From positions 22,858 to 86,857 of the forward strand of contig CAMYLK010000013.1 in NCBI GenBank assembly GCA_947259225.1: 64,000 nt of DNA, given 5' to 3'. The notes beneath the pieces were generated by a model. It made no database searches and was not told the origin of the DNA. It saw only the letters and a list, made by a program, of their open reading frames with translations. The DNA is from an uncultured Desulfobulbaceae bacterium. Its GTDB lineage: Bacteria > Desulfobacterota > Desulfobulbia > Desulfobulbales > Desulfobulbaceae. Shown here one piece after another: positions 1 through 8,329 of the stretch. Both the position numbers and the translations under genes were made by a program. Position 1 is the first letter of the stretch. Each line of letters opens with the position of its first letter.

Positions 1-149
1 CGGGTTGCACTCTTGATATCTCCATTCTGGGCACAGTTGACAACGAGATCCAGGAGTATTTTTTTAGCTTCGTCACGCTTTTCCTGCTTTAACAGTTCCT
101 GAATCTCTGCCTCGCGTGCAGCCAGATCCTCTCGCGTTGGTGCTGTCAT
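1..149 (-). CDS. Hypothetical protein, N-terminal part only
   Basis: The gene runs off the left edge of the window; only the first 49 codons are visible. It starts at an ATG at 149 behind a strong ribosome binding site (GGAGGGGATATT). The visible part begins MTAPTREDLAAREAEIQ and is highly charged and helical, with a pattern (KQEKRDEAKKILLDLV) that resembles the start of a TPR or helical-repeat protein. There is no signal peptide. I do not recognise the family. Confidence 0.55.
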   Translation of the reverse strand, partial: MTAPTREDLAAREAEIQELLKQEKRDEAKKILLDLVVNCAQNGDIKSAT

Positions 150-246
150 AATATCCCCTCCTATTACTGTACATCGAAATAACATTGCCTGAATGGATCA
201 GGATCACATGGAAAAACGGTAAAAAGTCAAAAAATTACTTTTCTTA

Positions 247-273
247 TTTCAGAATAGAGCAACTATTCTGAAA
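247..273. repeat. Perfect 11-bp inverted repeat between cbpA and the next gene
   Basis: TTTCAGAATAG and its exact reverse complement are separated by 5 bases. It lies about 100 bases upstream of the partial gene at the left edge and about 90 bases after the cbpA stop. No run of T follows on either strand, so it is not a textbook intrinsic terminator. It could be an operator, or a Rho-dependent or processed 3' end. Confidence 0.5.
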
Positions 274-364
274 AAACAATATTATATATCTGAAATATAA
301 AAGACTTCAGGAAAGTTGTGTTAACTGGACAAACAGGGGGGAGCAATTGTGCAATTGAGATTTA

Positions 365-1309
365 TTATAAACCAGCTTCAGACAGTTTGCTGATAACACC
401 CTCCTGTTCCGGGGAGAGTTCAATCGGAATTTGAACTGCTATCCTGACGAATATGTCTCCGCGGTCTCCTATGGGACCACTCGGCAATCCATGTCCTTTG
501 ATCCGCAACTTTGATTCCTGCTGTACGCCTGGTGGAACCTTTACCTTGAAACGTTTACCTTCAAGGGAGTTGATTTCAACCTCGGTACCCAAACAAGCTT
601 TACTGAACGGTATACGATGTTCTATAACAAGATCGTCGCCATCCCTTGTAAACAGGGAGTGCGGAGAAACATTTACTTTGAGATACATGTCACCGGGAGG
701 GCCCCCTGATGATGAAGGTGCCCCTTTTCCTTTGAGACGGAGGCGCTTGCCATTCTCTATACCTTTGGGGACTTTGACGGAAACACTGTCTACCTTACCA
801 TTCATACGCAAGCTGATAGTTTTTTCAGACCCATGAAGAACATCTTCGAGGTTAATGGATAATTCGTAGGTGAGATCCTGACCTTTTACAGGCTGGTTAT
901 TACAACCGCTCTGGCACCCACGTGGAGCACCGCCCATACCACTAGCATGACCGAATATTGAACCGAAGGGATTTGCTCCGGCAGACGTCCTGAATGTAGT
1001 AGCCCCGCCAAATGAATTCCCGCCAAACCCAAACTGACGGAGAATACTGTCCAGATCGAATCCCCTGAATATATCCTCCTGGGAAAAGCGCTGATGAAAT
1101 TCGGTTGAACCGAAGGTATCGTATTGCTGACGTTTTTTCTGGTCCGACAAAACAGCATATGCTTCGCTTATCTGTTTGAATTTTGCCTCAGCATCCTTGT
1201 CACCGTTGTTTTTGTCAGGATGATACTTAAGAGCAAGCTTTCTATAAGCTTTCTTAATTTCTCCAGCAGAAGCTGATTTTGTTACCCCAAGTATTTTGTA
1301 ATAGTCCAT
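365..1309 (-). CDS. cbpA: DnaJ-family co-chaperone, CbpA type (class B)
   Basis: This 314-residue protein has an N-terminal J domain (about 1-65) with the HPD motif at residues 30-32 that stimulates DnaK ATPase. A Gly/Phe-rich linker (about 75-130) follows, then the two C-terminal peptide-binding beta-sandwich domains. The four CXXCXGXG zinc repeats of true DnaJ are missing; only an isolated pair of Cys occurs in the linker. That makes it a class B J protein like CbpA, delivering clients to DnaK in the cytoplasm. I chose the ATG at 1309 because the protein then starts MDYYKILGV as the family does; an in-frame TTG at 1318 is the alternative. It follows ssb by 25 bases and is probably cotranscribed. 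Confidence 0.9.
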   Translation of the reverse strand: MDYYKILGVTKSASAGEIKKAYRKLALKYHPDKNNGDKDAEAKFKQISEAYAVLSDQKKRQQYDTFGSTEFHQRFSQEDIFRGFDLDSILRQFGFGGNSFGGATTFRTSAGANPFGSIFGHASGMGGAPRGCQSGCNNQPVKGQDLTYELSINLEDVLHGSEKTISLRMNGKVDSVSVKVPKGIENGKRLRLKGKGAPSSSGGPPGDMYLKVNVSPHSLFTRDGDDLVIEHRIPFSKACLGTEVEINSLEGKRFKVKVPPGVQQESKLRIKGHGLPSGPIGDRGDIFVRIAVQIPIELSPEQEGVISKLSEAGL

Positions 1310-1334
1310 AACTTTCAAGTGTTAACAGAACGTA

Positions 1335-1757
1335 TTAAAATGGAACGTCATCACCAGTATTTGAAGGTGGTTCCGAAGAAAAATCATTGTATCCGCCACC
1401 GTTTGACCCCATACTATCACCAGATCCTGCTCCGCGGGGAGTCAGCATCTTCATTTCATTTGCAACAATCTCTGTCGTGAAACGATCGTTGCCATTCTGA
1501 TCCTGCCACTTCCTGGTCTGCAGTTTGCCTTCAATGTAGACTCTTGAGCCTTTTGAGAGATACTCGCCGCATATTTCTGCAAGACGACGCCAGGCTACTA
1601 TATTATGCCATTCTGTCTGTTCCTGCTGCTGCCCCTCCTGATTTTTCCAGCGCTCGGTTGTGGCGATGCGGAAATTAACTACCGGAGTCCCGCTCTGCGT
1701 ATAGCGAATCTCAGGGTCTGCGCCGAGATTTCCAATTAAAATCACTTTGTTAATCAT
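1335..1757 (-). CDS. ssb: Single-stranded DNA-binding protein
   Basis: This 140-residue protein binds and protects single-stranded DNA in replication, recombination and repair. It opens with the family signature [16 protein letters not shown], has an OB fold over about residues 1-110, a short Gly/Ser-rich linker, and ends in the acidic tip DDVPF, a small variant of the usual DDIPF that docks SSB partner proteins. The start is supported by AAGGAGAGAC seven bases before the ATG. The cbpA-like gene lies directly downstream. Confidence 0.95.
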   Translation of the reverse strand: MINKVILIGNLGADPEIRYTQSGTPVVNFRIATTERWKNQEGQQQEQTEWHNIVAWRRLAEICGEYLSKGSRVYIEGKLQTRKWQDQNGNDRFTTEIVANEMKMLTPRGAGSGDSMGSNGGGYNDFSSEPPSNTGDDVPF

Positions 1758-1864
1758 GTCTCTCCTTTTTCCTTAAAATTCTTTTCTACAGGCTCAAAGA
1801 TAAATATATATTAATACTGAATAAAAAAAAAACCAGTCACGATTTAATTTTATTCAATTATTGG

Positions 1865-2980
1865 TTAACGGTGAAATTCCCGCCAGGTAAGATCAAGCAT
1901 GTTTGACAATCCACCTTTTTCTTCCGGTGTAAAACCAAAGACTTCCTGCCAGATGACATCGCTTTCCATACAAAAGTATATACAGGTCCTGTCTGAAATA
2001 AATCTGTTGAGTTCATTTACCAGTAATTTATACATTTCAACCCGCTGGTCGCGGAAATATCTGGACTTACCATCCAGTCCCTCGACAAACTCCTCATAAA
2101 AGAACCGTGAATGCGGAAACCGGGACGCGGCTATAGGTTTTAGATGAGGAAGGAAACGAAGTGCACCAAGGCTTATCCAAACAATTCTTTCTTTTGGGAC
2201 GGCCTTGAATATTTTTCCTATCATATACCTGTACCCGTCCTGCCAACCTTCATGCCAGATTATGGGGTCAAAATGAAATGCAATCGGATATCCAAGTTCT
2301 GCGCAACGCGATGCTGCTGCAAGTCGTTCGTCCAAAGTTGCAGTCCGGATCTCTTCACGGCCCATGATGACCGGACTGTTCAGAGACCAGGCAACTATTA
2401 CCCTGCCATTATGATCAATATTACACAGGTTGTCGATCATGGCAGACTTGGTTTTCAGTTCAAGAACTGCATTTTCTTTTTCACATATGTAACCGATCAA
2501 ATGTCTGCTCAGCCCCGTCAACCTGTCCAGGGCAAGACTGTCGGTGAACTCACCGGTACCTACTCTTAATACATGGTCAGGTTCTGCTTGCAGGGCTTCA
2601 TCAAGCTCTGCGAAAAGATCTTCAATGTTTACAAAAAAGCTGAGCCAGGGGTTATTCAGGTATGCCTGCAGAATACAGTATACACAATCCATGGGACAGT
2701 TCATCCCGATATTAAGCACCTGATATCCACAACAATTATACTCCCTGGTACCGGGACAGGACTTGAAAAACCTTCCCCTGTTTCGACAGAGAAAAAGAGA
2801 CTGCTTGCCTCGAGTCAGATTTTCAGGGTAAATCCCGTCAACTTCAGGAGTCCCGTGATCTTTGACAAGAGAGACGGGCAGACTGCTGCGTTTGATTATT
2901 TCCCTGGTATAAGAATAATCATAGCACTGCTCTTCAACATAAAGAGCGGCCACAAACTTTGACGGGTCACCGTAAGACAC
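1865..2980 (-). CDS. Radical SAM protein of the spore photoproduct lyase (SplB)-like family
   Basis: This 371-residue protein has a radical-SAM iron-sulfur cluster motif of the spacing CX3CX2C (C95, C99, C102) followed by the TIM-barrel elements seen in spore photoproduct lyase-like enzymes (for example GTGEFTDS and a late FHFDPIIWHEG block). In true lyases a catalytic cysteine lies roughly 45 residues after the cluster; here the equivalent stretch appears to have no Cys. A DNA-repair role is therefore doubtful and the substrate is unknown. It starts at a GTG at 2980 with AAGGAAAAC upstream. It sits 35 bases after rlmH and probably belongs to that transcript. Confidence 0.75.
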   Translation of the reverse strand: MSYGDPSKFVAALYVEEQCYDYSYTREIIKRSSLPVSLVKDHGTPEVDGIYPENLTRGKQSLFLCRNRGRFFKSCPGTREYNCCGYQVLNIGMNCPMDCVYCILQAYLNNPWLSFFVNIEDLFAELDEALQAEPDHVLRVGTGEFTDSLALDRLTGLSRHLIGYICEKENAVLELKTKSAMIDNLCNIDHNGRVIVAWSLNSPVIMGREEIRTATLDERLAAASRCAELGYPIAFHFDPIIWHEGWQDGYRYMIGKIFKAVPKERIVWISLGALRFLPHLKPIAASRFPHSRFFYEEFVEGLDGKSRYFRDQRVEMYKLLVNELNRFISDRTCIYFCMESDVIWQEVFGFTPEEKGGLSNMLDLTWREFHR

Positions 2981-3015
2981 GTTTTCCTTAAAAGCTTGAC
3001 ACCGGACAATACAAT

Positions 3016-3483
3016 TTAATAATGATAACTGCGTCCTGATTTAATCATACAACCCCTGTATAACTGCTCCATCAGGATCAAACGAGTCATTTCATGCGTA
3101 AATGTCATTTTTGAAAGGGACAGCACGAAGTCCGCTCTTTTCAGAACACTGTCATGAAGCCCGTAATGACCTCCTATCAGGAAGTGCAGGGTTCTTAATC
3201 CCCTTTCCTCCCAGGAAGTAATGATTTTGGACAGGCCTGCGGAGTCGACCTCCTGGCCACAGGGATCAAGAGCAACAATGAATGATGGGTCACTGCATTT
3301 TTCTAGCAGCAGTTCTGCTTCCTGCTTTTTAAAGACACTTTCGGGCATTTTTTTCGATATATTTTCCTTGATGATAACACACTCGGCCTTGACAAAACGT
3401 GATAGCCGTTTTGTGTAATCCCTTATGCCGGCATCAATATAATTTTCACGGGTTTTTCCCAGGAATAAAAAAACAAACTTCAT
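3016..3483 (-). CDS. rlmH: 23S rRNA (pseudouridine1915-N3)-methyltransferase RlmH
   Basis: RlmH uses S-adenosylmethionine to methylate pseudouridine 1915 in helix 69 of 23S rRNA on the assembled 70S ribosome. The 155-residue size, the SAM-site motif FLIGGHYGL, and the knotted C-terminal block with HEMTRLILMEQLYRG are typical of this SPOUT family. The protein ends in YHY where the family usually ends in YHR, which is unusual because that arginine is near-invariant. I chose the ATG at 3483, five bases after the stop of the upstream gene, over a TTG at 3486. Confidence 0.92.
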   Translation of the reverse strand: MKFVFLFLGKTRENYIDAGIRDYTKRLSRFVKAECVIIKENISKKMPESVFKKQEAELLLEKCSDPSFIVALDPCGQEVDSAGLSKIITSWEERGLRTLHFLIGGHYGLHDSVLKRADFVLSLSKMTFTHEMTRLILMEQLYRGCMIKSGRSYHY

Positions 3484-3487
3484 CAAG

Positions 3488-3916
3488 TCAGAATATTATA
3501 TTTTTTTTATCATCAAGCAGACAACGTAATACTTCACAAAATTTCTCGTAACTTAATTCTTTGTTTATACCGGGGCATGAATCACGGATGGTCTCAAAAT
3601 TATTTTTATCTGATAGAATACTAGGATGCAAGGGCCATTGACCACAACGCCATGGACGCCCTTTATGTACTGTGCAGCCTGTTCCTTCCATGTAAAAAAT
3701 GCAATGCCCGTTGACTGTCTTCATCTGTACAACATTACCGGTAACTCTCCAGTACCGGTCCCTGACCTTGTCCCTTTCCATGCCAAGTTCAACTATCATC
3801 CTATTCTGGTCATCACCATCCAACGATACAGTAGTCTCACCCTGGCAGCAGTACCCGCATCGACCACAAACAAATATGTCTGTGACTCTGCATCCGTGTT
3901 TCTTCTCTTCAGTCAT
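3488..3916 (-). CDS. YkgJ-family cysteine-cluster protein
   Basis: This cytoplasmic protein of 142 residues carries the cysteine pattern of the YkgJ/Fe-S or zinc-binding family: CGRCGYCC near the N-terminus, then single cysteines in GHCIFY, GCTVHKGRPWRCGQWP and DSCPG. The family is thought to bind metal through these cysteines; no reaction is established. The ATG at 3916 has GGAAGGAAGAG directly upstream and is preferred over a TTG 18 bases earlier. It is followed by rlmH with no room for a promoter. Confidence 0.75.
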   Translation of the reverse strand: MTEEKKHGCRVTDIFVCGRCGYCCQGETTVSLDGDDQNRMIVELGMERDKVRDRYWRVTGNVVQMKTVNGHCIFYMEGTGCTVHKGRPWRCGQWPLHPSILSDKNNFETIRDSCPGINKELSYEKFCEVLRCLLDDKKNIIF

Positions 3917-3935
3917 TCTCTTCCTTCCTTTCAAT

Positions 3936-3972
3936 AAAAAAGACGTACATGCCTGACGGCAGGTACGTCTTT
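3936..3972 (-). terminator. Rho-independent terminator after yqgE
   Basis: A 15-bp stem with one mismatch (AAAGACGTAC plus about five further pairs) closes a TGAC loop. Read on the minus strand it is followed by a TTTTTTATT tract. It ends the yqgE transcript and separates it from the YkgJ-rlmH operon. Confidence 0.85.
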
Positions 3973-4049
3973 ACAATATACATCAACAAGTCTAAAACAG
4001 TAAATGTTTCTGTGATGTAATTTTTTTCGGATATGCAATTCAGAACAAT

Positions 4050-4601
4050 CTATGCATTTCCTATTACATCGCCGAACATGGTAATATCTACACCGAAACT
4101 ATGTGCAGCCAGTTTCCACTTGAACTCGTCAGGTGTATTAAAAAGTATATCAAAATCACCCGGTACAGCAAGCCAGCTGTTATCGAGAAGTTCATATTCC
4201 AGTTGTTCAGGGCCCCATCCTGCATATCCCAGCATGAACAGGTAGTTTTCCGGCCCCTTTCCTCTCGAAATATCCATCAACAGCTTTGTGTCCCTGGAAA
4301 GATAAATTTCCGAGGTAACCTCAAGAGAGTTCGTGCTGTTATAATCTGAGCTGTAAAGTATGAAACCTGATTCAAGATCAACCGGACCTCCCATATAAAC
4401 CTGAGGTAGTTCTCCTTCAGGGACAGGCATATTACCTCCCGTGAGGATATCATTCAGAGAAATATCAGGGTTTGGATTATTAATAACGAGCCCCATAGCA
4501 CCTTCGTCATTATGTGCACAAAGATAGATTACCTGTTCCTGGAACCGCGGATCAGGCATTTGCGGGGTTGAGATGAGAAAATGTCCGCTGAGAGTCTCCA
4601 T
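4050..4601 (-). CDS. YqgE/AlgH family protein (DUF179)
   Basis: This 183-residue soluble protein matches the YqgE/AlgH family: the start METLSGHFLISTPQM, the FQEQVIYLCAHNDEGAMGLVINNP block and the later YAGWGPEQLEYEL block are characteristic. The family is widespread in Gram-negative bacteria and has been linked to transcriptional control of alginate in Pseudomonas, but its biochemical function is unknown. GGAGAAAATTA precedes the ATG. It appears to be monocistronic, with a terminator behind it. Confidence 0.9.
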   Translation of the reverse strand: METLSGHFLISTPQMPDPRFQEQVIYLCAHNDEGAMGLVINNPNPDISLNDILTGGNMPVPEGELPQVYMGGPVDLESGFILYSSDYNSTNSLEVTSEIYLSRDTKLLMDISRGKGPENYLFMLGYAGWGPEQLEYELLDNSWLAVPGDFDILFNTPDEFKWKLAAHSFGVDITMFGDVIGNA

Positions 4602-4776
4602 TAATTTTCTCCGGTACAGGTTAACCGGTTGTTCCCCTCTTTGTTCTTACTTTCATTCTAGCACCGCAGGTGAAACACAGTCAAGGATGATCACATATTT
4701 GTTAAATCGTGAAAAAAAACATGCGGCTATTCTGGAAACGTTTCTCATGAATAAAATATTGATTTAAGGTCAAGTT

Positions 4777-5877
4777 TTAAAAAAAACCATGAATCAGGAT
4801 GTCATCACCGAGCGGAAGAACTTCAACCTTTTTCAAGGTAAGCCTCTCAGCAGCATCGACACAAGTAAATCCATCAAGGAGTGAAATGCCCTGCTCACCA
4901 ATAAAAAATGGCGCTGTAAAGAGGTACATTTCATCTACAAGATTGTTTCGCAGAAGGGACCCGTGAATTTTTGCTCCCCCTTCAACCAGGACAGAGGTTA
5001 TATCAGATTGACCCAATACTGAAAATACATCATGCAGGTCGAGCTGCTCATTATTATCAAGCTTTACCCTCCGGATAATTGCCCCGGCTTCGTGAAGAAG
5101 TTGCTCGTTTTTCACAGGAGCATGGGGACCGCAGAATATCCAGATGGGAGATTCGCTCTGCAATCGAAGCATACGAGCTTGAGGCGAAAGCCGCAAGTTG
5201 GAATCAAGTATGATTCTTAAAGGATCTTTTGGAGCATGATCGCTGTACAACCGGGTAGTAAGAGATGGATCGTCAATTATTGCAGTGTCTATTCCAACGA
5301 GGATCGCATCACTTGAGTTGCGGAGCTGATGGGTAACTTCTCTGGAGTATTCGCCCGTAATCTGTCCACCACTACCTGCACGATACGTTATCTTTCCATC
5401 CAGGCTCATACCGGCTTTCATGGTAATCCAGGGCAATCCTGTAGAAGTATGTTTGATAAACGGACGGTTGATCTCACAGCATTCTTTTTCAAGAAGTCCT
5501 GTCTCAACAATTATGCCATGTGATTCCAGAAAACTACACCCACCCCCGGCAACAGCAGGGTTTGGATCAGTCATGCCGACAATTACCCTTGCAATTCCTG
5601 CTTCCAGTATTGCATGTGTGCACGGAGGAGTTCTGCCGGTATGATTACATGGCTCCAGGGTAACATAAAGTGTAGAATTTGGAGTGTTTGCACCTGCATC
5701 TGCGATGGCATGAACTTCAGCATGGGGTGTGCCGGCTTTTTTGTGATATCCTTTCCCTACAACACTGTCCTCACTGACAATAACAGCACCTACACAGGGA
5801 TTCGGAGAAGTCCTGCCCAACCCTTTACGGGCTAATTCAAGGGCAAGATTCATATAATGAGAATCTTTTTTTGACAT
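4777..5877 (-). CDS. ribD: Bifunctional riboflavin biosynthesis deaminase/reductase RibD
   Basis: RibD carries out two successive steps of riboflavin synthesis: deamination of diaminohydroxyphosphoribosylaminopyrimidine and NADPH-dependent reduction of the ribosyl side chain. The N-terminal cytidine-deaminase-like domain has the zinc and catalytic set H52-A-E54 with C77 and C86 (PCNHTGRTPPC). The C-terminal reductase domain spans about 150-366. The start aligns with the family although the ribosome binding site is weak. It is the last gene of the nrdR-side transcript; ribE, ribAB and ribH do not follow. Confidence 0.95.
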   Translation of the reverse strand: MSKKDSHYMNLALELARKGLGRTSPNPCVGAVIVSEDSVVGKGYHKKAGTPHAEVHAIADAGANTPNSTLYVTLEPCNHTGRTPPCTHAILEAGIARVIVGMTDPNPAVAGGGCSFLESHGIIVETGLLEKECCEINRPFIKHTSTGLPWITMKAGMSLDGKITYRAGSGGQITGEYSREVTHQLRNSSDAILVGIDTAIIDDPSLTTRLYSDHAPKDPLRIILDSNLRLSPQARMLRLQSESPIWIFCGPHAPVKNEQLLHEAGAIIRRVKLDNNEQLDLHDVFSVLGQSDITSVLVEGGAKIHGSLLRNNLVDEMYLFTAPFFIGEQGISLLDGFTCVDAAERLTLKKVEVLPLGDDILIHGFF

Positions 5878-5931
5878 GGAAACAATGCTGCGCAGATCAA
5901 ATGAAAAGAGGTATTTTAAAATGATTTACTA

Positions 5932-6402
5932 TCAGCTCTGAGAACCGTCTTTTTCCTGGAGGAAACCTTTCAATTCGTGCATAAATTCGTTCACATCCTT
6001 AAACTGACGATATACAGAGGCGAAACGAACATAGGCAACTACGTCAAGATCAGGCAATGCTTCCATTACCCATTCGCCAATCTTGGTTGTCGGGATCTCC
6101 TTTCCTCCGGTATCCTGAAGTCTTCCTTCAATAGCGTCAACAAAACGGTCAATATCAGCCATGCTGACAGGTCTCTTTTCACAAGCTTTTTCCAGCCCGC
6201 CAACAATCTTGCCGCGATCCCAAGGCTCACGCCTTCCATCTTTTTTGACAAGCATGGGCAGCATCACCTCGATGCGTTCATACGTTGTGAATCGCTGGTT
6301 ACACTCGATGCATGCTCTGCGTCGCCGAGTAATTGTCTTGTCCTTGTTCAGTCGCGAATCAATTACTTTATTGTCCAGATGGCCACAATATGGGCATTTC
6401 AT
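5932..6402 (-). CDS. nrdR: Transcriptional repressor NrdR
   Basis: NrdR represses ribonucleotide reductase genes in response to ATP/dATP. It has an N-terminal zinc ribbon (C3, C6, C31, C34) followed by the arginine-rich stretch TRRRRAC, and an ATP-cone domain over about 49-139. At 156 residues it has the family length. It lies between glyA and ribD, a common arrangement. No NrdR boxes or nrd genes were noticed in this window. Confidence 0.95.
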   Translation of the reverse strand: MKCPYCGHLDNKVIDSRLNKDKTITRRRRACIECNQRFTTYERIEVMLPMLVKKDGRREPWDRGKIVGGLEKACEKRPVSMADIDRFVDAIEGRLQDTGGKEIPTTKIGEWVMEALPDLDVVAYVRFASVYRQFKDVNEFMHELKGFLQEKDGSQS

Positions 6403-6438
6403 CGGTATAATCCCCTGTGTTATTGTTAATCTAATCTC

Positions 6439-7677
6439 TTAATTACCAGCGTAGAGAGGCAGTCTGTTGCACAATTGCATAACAATCTTTCTGATCTCTG
6501 CTATTTCAGACGCATCACGATTGCTTATGACTGTATTTATCCAATCGCCGATCTGTTCCATTTCTTTTTCTTTTAAACCACGTGTTGTCACCGAAGGTGT
6601 ACCTATTCTGATACCACCGGTCACAAAACGAGATTCCGTATCAAATGGAATTGCGTTTTTGTTCACTGTAATGCCTGCCTGTTCAAGCAGGTTCTCAGCC
6701 TCTTTACCGGTGATATCTTTATTTTTGAGATCAACGAGCAGCAAATGATTGTCAGTGCCTCCGGAAACAATACGAAATCCATGTTTATTCAGCCTGTTGG
6801 CGAGTACAGCGGCATTAGTAATAACCTGTTGCTGGTAATTTCTGAATTGCTGGGTCATGGCCTCTTTGAAGCCGACAGCCTTAGCGGCTATGACATGTAT
6901 CAGGGGACCGCCCTGGATACCTGGAAAAATATTGGAATCAAGCATTTTTCCAAATTTTTCTTTAGCCAGAATTAGCCCTCCTCTGGGCCCACGTAATGTT
7001 TTATGGGTAGTTGAGGTAACAAAGTCTGCGTATGGCACCGGAGACGGATGCACACCGGCAGCAACCAATCCGGCAATATGGGCCATGTCGACCATAAAAT
7101 ACGCTCCAATCTGGTCTGCAATCCGTCGGAATGCCTCAAAATCGATAAAACGGGGATAGGCACTGGCTCCTGCCACTATCATTTTTGGTCTGTTTTCGAA
7201 AGCTACTCTTTCAACCTCTTCCATGTTGATAAACTCTGTCTTATTGCTTACCCCGTAAGAAACAAAATTAAACAGCTGACCGGAAAAGTTCACCGGGCTG
7301 CCGTGGGTCAAATGACCGCCATGAGCGAGGTCCATACCCAGAACCTTGTCGCCGGGCTTTAAAGTGGCAAAATACACTGCCATATTGGCCTGGCTGCCTG
7401 AATGAGGCTGAACATTAGCATACTCAGCCTTGAAGAGTTCACATGCCCTGTTGATCGACAGGGTTTCAACCTCATCAGCGTAATCACAACCACCGTAATA
7501 GCGGCGGTTTGGATACCCTTCAGCGTACTTGTTGGTAAAAATTGATCCCTGGGCCTCAAGGACAGCTGGTGATGCAATATTTTCCGAAGCTATCATTTCA
7601 AGCTGGTTTGCTTGGCGATCCTGTTCTTTTTGAATCAGCTGATGTATATCGGGATCAGTTTCTTTCAATGTTGCCAT
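6439..7677 (-). CDS. glyA: Serine hydroxymethyltransferase
   Basis: GlyA interconverts serine and glycine with tetrahydrofolate and is the main source of one-carbon units. The 412-residue protein has the fold-type I PLP motif [14 protein letters not shown] with K226 as the Schiff-base lysine, and conserved N-terminal blocks such as [12 protein letters not shown] and [10 protein letters not shown] terminator-like hairpin lies between it and rpiB, so it may have its own promoter in the roughly 70 bases upstream. nrdR and ribD follow closely. Confidence 0.97.
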   Translation of the reverse strand: MATLKETDPDIHQLIQKEQDRQANQLEMIASENIASPAVLEAQGSIFTNKYAEGYPNRRYYGGCDYADEVETLSINRACELFKAEYANVQPHSGSQANMAVYFATLKPGDKVLGMDLAHGGHLTHGSPVNFSGQLFNFVSYGVSNKTEFINMEEVERVAFENRPKMIVAGASAYPRFIDFEAFRRIADQIGAYFMVDMAHIAGLVAAGVHPSPVPYADFVTSTTHKTLRGPRGGLILAKEKFGKMLDSNIFPGIQGGPLIHVIAAKAVGFKEAMTQQFRNYQQQVITNAAVLANRLNKHGFRIVSGGTDNHLLLVDLKNKDITGKEAENLLEQAGITVNKNAIPFDTESRFVTGGIRIGTPSVTTRGLKEKEMEQIGDWINTVISNRDASEIAEIRKIVMQLCNRLPLYAGN

Positions 7678-7744
7678 TCTTCATTACCTTTCATTCCTAT
7701 ATTGATATTCAGCCGAGCAGGTGTTTGACTGCAAAGTAAATGTC

Positions 7745-7785
7745 AAAAAAAAACCGGCAAGTCCTGTTATACAAGGCCACCGGTT
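7745..7785 (-). terminator. Probable intrinsic terminator between rpiB and glyA
   Basis: On the minus strand AACCGG and CCGGTT pair across an inner loop that holds a weaker CCT/AGG stem, followed by a run of nine T residues. This would end the fabF-rpiB transcript and make glyA-nrdR-ribD a separate unit. Confidence 0.65.
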
Positions 7786-7831
7786 ACCATGCAAGTATTG
7801 CGTTCTATTAATCTGAATAACTATTCCACTC

Positions 7832-7878
7832 GTAGAATCCTATAAACTTTCTGTGAAGTTTATCCCCATGTATTCTAC
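7832..7878. repeat. Long imperfect inverted repeat just after the rpiB stop
   Basis: Arms GTAGAAT and ATAAACTT pair with AAGTTTAT and ATTCTAC across short internal bulges. The structure starts four bases after the rpiB stop. It lacks a T tract, unlike the hairpin further downstream, so it may protect the 3' end of the mRNA. Confidence 0.4.
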
Positions 7879-7882
7879 AGGC

Positions 7883-8311
7883 TCAGCTTAGCAGATCAAG
7901 ACGGCGTTGATGACGTCCTCCTGCAAATTGCGTGTGAATCCACACTCTGACAATATCAAGTGCAACTTCGGTACCAATTACCCTGCCTCCGATACAGAGA
8001 ATATTGGCATTATTATGCTCCCTGCTCATTCGAGCTGTGAAGGCCTCATGGCAGAGTGCCGCACGTATTTCCCTGTACCTGTTAGCCGCAATGGACATGC
8101 CTATTCCTGTACCGCATATGAGTATTCCAAAATCATATTCACCTGAACGCACATTTTGGCATACCTTGTTGGCAAAATCGGGGTAATCAACAGAGTCCTC
8201 AGAATAGCAGCCGGTATCGACCACTTCGACCTTCTCGCCAACCAGATACGAAATGATTAGATTTTTCAGCTCGTATCCGCCATGATCACAGCCAACAGCT
8301 ATTTTCATCAT
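7883..8311 (-). CDS. rpiB: Ribose-5-phosphate isomerase B
   Basis: RpiB isomerises ribose 5-phosphate and ribulose 5-phosphate in the pentose phosphate pathway. The 142-residue protein has the start KIAVGCDHGGYELK, the catalytic GILICGTGIGMSI block with C66, and REHNNANILCIGGR with the base histidine H99 region. A GGGAGATT ribosome binding site precedes two consecutive ATG codons. It follows fabF by 18 bases. Confidence 0.95.
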   Translation of the reverse strand: MMKIAVGCDHGGYELKNLIISYLVGEKVEVVDTGCYSEDSVDYPDFANKVCQNVRSGEYDFGILICGTGIGMSIAANRYREIRAALCHEAFTARMSREHNNANILCIGGRVIGTEVALDIVRVWIHTQFAGGRHQRRLDLLS

Positions 8312-8329
8312 AATCTCCCGGAAAAAAAA

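Noticed and set aside
4777..7677. FMN or glycine riboswitch upstream of ribD or glyA
   Set aside because: No structured, conserved leader of either kind is visible in the short gaps before these genes.
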